The notes beneath the pieces were generated by a model. The model was not told the DNA's origin. It did not search any database and worked only from the letters and a program-made list of their open reading frames with translations. Below, piece after piece: positions 62,871 to 64,000 of a DNA stretch of 64,000 bases. The DNA comes from an uncultured Bacilli bacterium. Lineage in GTDB: Bacteria; Bacillota_I; Bacilli_A; RF39; UBA660. The position numbers and the translations under genes are program-made. Where the stretch lies: assembly GCA_934131005.1 (NCBI GenBank), contig CAKOYV010000007.1, positions 9,503 to 73,502 of the forward strand, in the 5' to 3' direction. The stretch's first letter is position 1. Every line of letters begins with the position of its first letter.

Positions 62871-64000
62871 TTATTTTACTATAACATTATTACTATTTAC
62901 CCCTGTGAAGTTTTTATCTAATATCCAATTTCTCTCAATATCAGACTTAACATAAATAGTTGTTGTCGTTTTGGTATTTATAAAATGAGTATAATCCACA
63001 ACAGAATCAAAAGATAAATTTGATAAATCTAAAACTAAATTATCAGTAGCATATCCTGTCGTAACAAACATATTCATTATATTAATAACATTTTTTGTAT
63101 TAAATTTATCTCCCAAGTCCAACATAAAATTAGAAGATTCCTTTCCCGTATCTGTAAACATATTCATCATATTAGTAACATTAGAAGTATCAAATTTTTC
63201 TCCCAAATTCAAATGAAATTTTTTGCTTTTATAGCCAACATCTTGAAACATCGCAAACATCGTTTTTACATTAGAAGTATCAAATTTACTTCCTAATTCC
63301 AATGAAAAAGTTATATTATTAATTCCACAAGATCCAAACATACTAGACATATTAATTACATTTTTTGTATCAAATCTGCTTCCTAGATTCAACATAAAAC
63401 TAGTACTTTTATAACCAACATTAGTAAACATCGCCCACATATTAGTAACATTTCTTGTATCAAATTTATTCCCTAAATCTAATTTTAAAACTGTACTATC
63501 ATATCCCATTTTTTCAAACATATTAGCCATATTAATAGTTTGTATTGTATTTAAATTATCAAAAGATATACTATCTACCTTTGTCATATTTAGAAAAAAT
63601 TTAGATAAATCTTTGGCATATATTTCCTTCTTACTCCCTATATATAAATCATAATAACCATCGCTACTATTATTATTAAGCCATGCTACTATGCTATTAT
63701 CCCCTAACTCTGATGCATCCCACTGTACAACAGCGTTACTAGTATCTATATAATCAACAAATGAAACATTCTTAATCTTTTCTCTATAGTCATCCCCTCT
63801 AAAAGTATCAGCACTTATATTTTTCATATAATTAAACTCTCCAACCGTAGAAGTTACCCCTATTCCATTTGATGATGAAAAATCAATCGTTGCATTATAT
63901 TTTCCTGTATCTAGTTGATTTTTATCTACTTCATCTATCCAAATAACCATATAATATGTCTTTGATGCTCCCTTTCTCAAAGTTAAATTACTATCAAATC
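62871..64000 (-). CDS. BspA-like LRR surface protein, N-terminus beyond window
   Basis: The frame stays open to the window edge (376 residues visible); an internal ATG at 63980 is not the real start. The first part (LRKGASKTYYMVIWIDEVDK) matches the N-domain of the three Gly-rich surface proteins (KSYQVYLWIDSEISN). A linker of about 60 residues and then six BspA/DUF285 repeats follow, of the form F-D-T-x-N-V-x-N-M-x-x-M-F, spaced about 33 residues, for example FDTSNVTNMMNMFTDTG. BspA-type repeats bind extracellular matrix or other bacteria in known proteins. The C-terminus has a short cap and no anchor. Confidence 0.78.
   Translation of the reverse strand, partial: FDSNLTLRKGASKTYYMVIWIDEVDKNQLDTGKYNATIDFSSSNGIGVTSTVGEFNYMKNISADTFRGDDYREKIKNVSFVDYIDTSNAVVQWDASELGDNSIVAWLNNNSSDGYYDLYIGSKKEIYAKDLSKFFLNMTKVDSISFDNLNTIQTINMANMFEKMGYDSTVLKLDLGNKFDTRNVTNMWAMFTNVGYKSTSFMLNLGSRFDTKNVINMSSMFGSCGINNITFSLELGSKFDTSNVKTMFAMFQDVGYKSKKFHLNLGEKFDTSNVTNMMNMFTDTGKESSNFMLDLGDKFNTKNVINIMNMFVTTGYATDNLVLDLSNLSFDSVVDYTHFINTKTTTTIYVKSDIERNWILDKNFTGVNSNNVIVK

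Noticed and set aside
1..64000. Mycoplasma-type code (UGA as Trp), given the AT-rich, mollicute-like look
   Set aside because: trmB ends with TGA at the expected length, the 199-aa gene stops at the TGA that overlaps the SipW start, and Trp is written TGG throughout.

Overview
The window reads as chromosome from an AT-rich, low-GC Gram-positive bacterium of the Bacilli type, probably a gut lineage near RF39 or other mollicute-related Bacilli (inference from gene content and AT bias; no rRNA is present). UGA is a stop (trmB ends in TGA), so the code is the ordinary bacterial one. Sporulation-type genes (SpoIIIAH, GerM-like, GerE-like, SpoIIM, GerQ) point to a spore-forming ancestry.

Layout. 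1-4.8 kb (minus): a surface operon led by a signal-peptidase-like gene and a TasA-like protein, running into an unknown gene, a membrane-anchored McrB-like AAA+ ATPase and a DUF2357 protein cut by the window edge. 4.9-5.8 kb: a broken IS30-type transposase. 5.9-9.9 kb (minus): SipW-type secretion genes, namely one complete SipW peptidase, one peptidase-like paralogue, two small substrates and an unknown 511-aa protein. 10.2-22.9 kb: a giant 2551-residue YGGGN-repeat surface protein, three related membrane-anchored surface proteins and one plus-strand TasA-like gene, with remnants of ISAs1, IS30 and ISL3 transposases between and beside them.

23.4-26.7 kb: housekeeping genes trmB, pyrimidine-nucleoside phosphorylase, scpB, scpA. 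26.9-31.4 kb: three tandem glycine-rich surface genes. Each has a run of exactly nine G at codon 11 that puts the start codon out of frame with the signal peptide and body, so they look like phase-variable contingency genes, all OFF as sequenced. 31.6-46 kb: tRNA-Arg, sporulation-type genes, a 6S-like RNA beside tcdA, tRNA-Gln, membrane and hydrolase genes, gerQ, the first of two near-identical Rpn-family nuclease genes, truB-nrnA-rbfA, a 12-TM-type protein and spoIIM. 46-49.5 kb: a tail-anchored protein, mscL, transketolase.

49.8-54.6 kb: a four-gene operon of sigma-70-derived proteins. An 802-aa sigma factor carries two extra C-terminal modules, and three short proteins are made only of copies of those modules. 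54.9-57.5 kb: a tail-anchored coiled-coil protein and two DUF1292 genes. 57.7-58.7 kb: the second Rpn copy. 58.9-62.8 kb: pheS-pheT with a Phe T-box leader and a strong promoter. 62.9-64 kb: a BspA-like leucine-rich-repeat surface protein cut by the window edge.

The dominant theme is the cell surface: SipW-type export, a large set of substrates with shared N-terminal signals, and two apparent ways of varying them (homopolymer frameshifting, and paralogues with a constant N-domain and variable C-domain). The sigma-module array is the most unusual regulatory feature.
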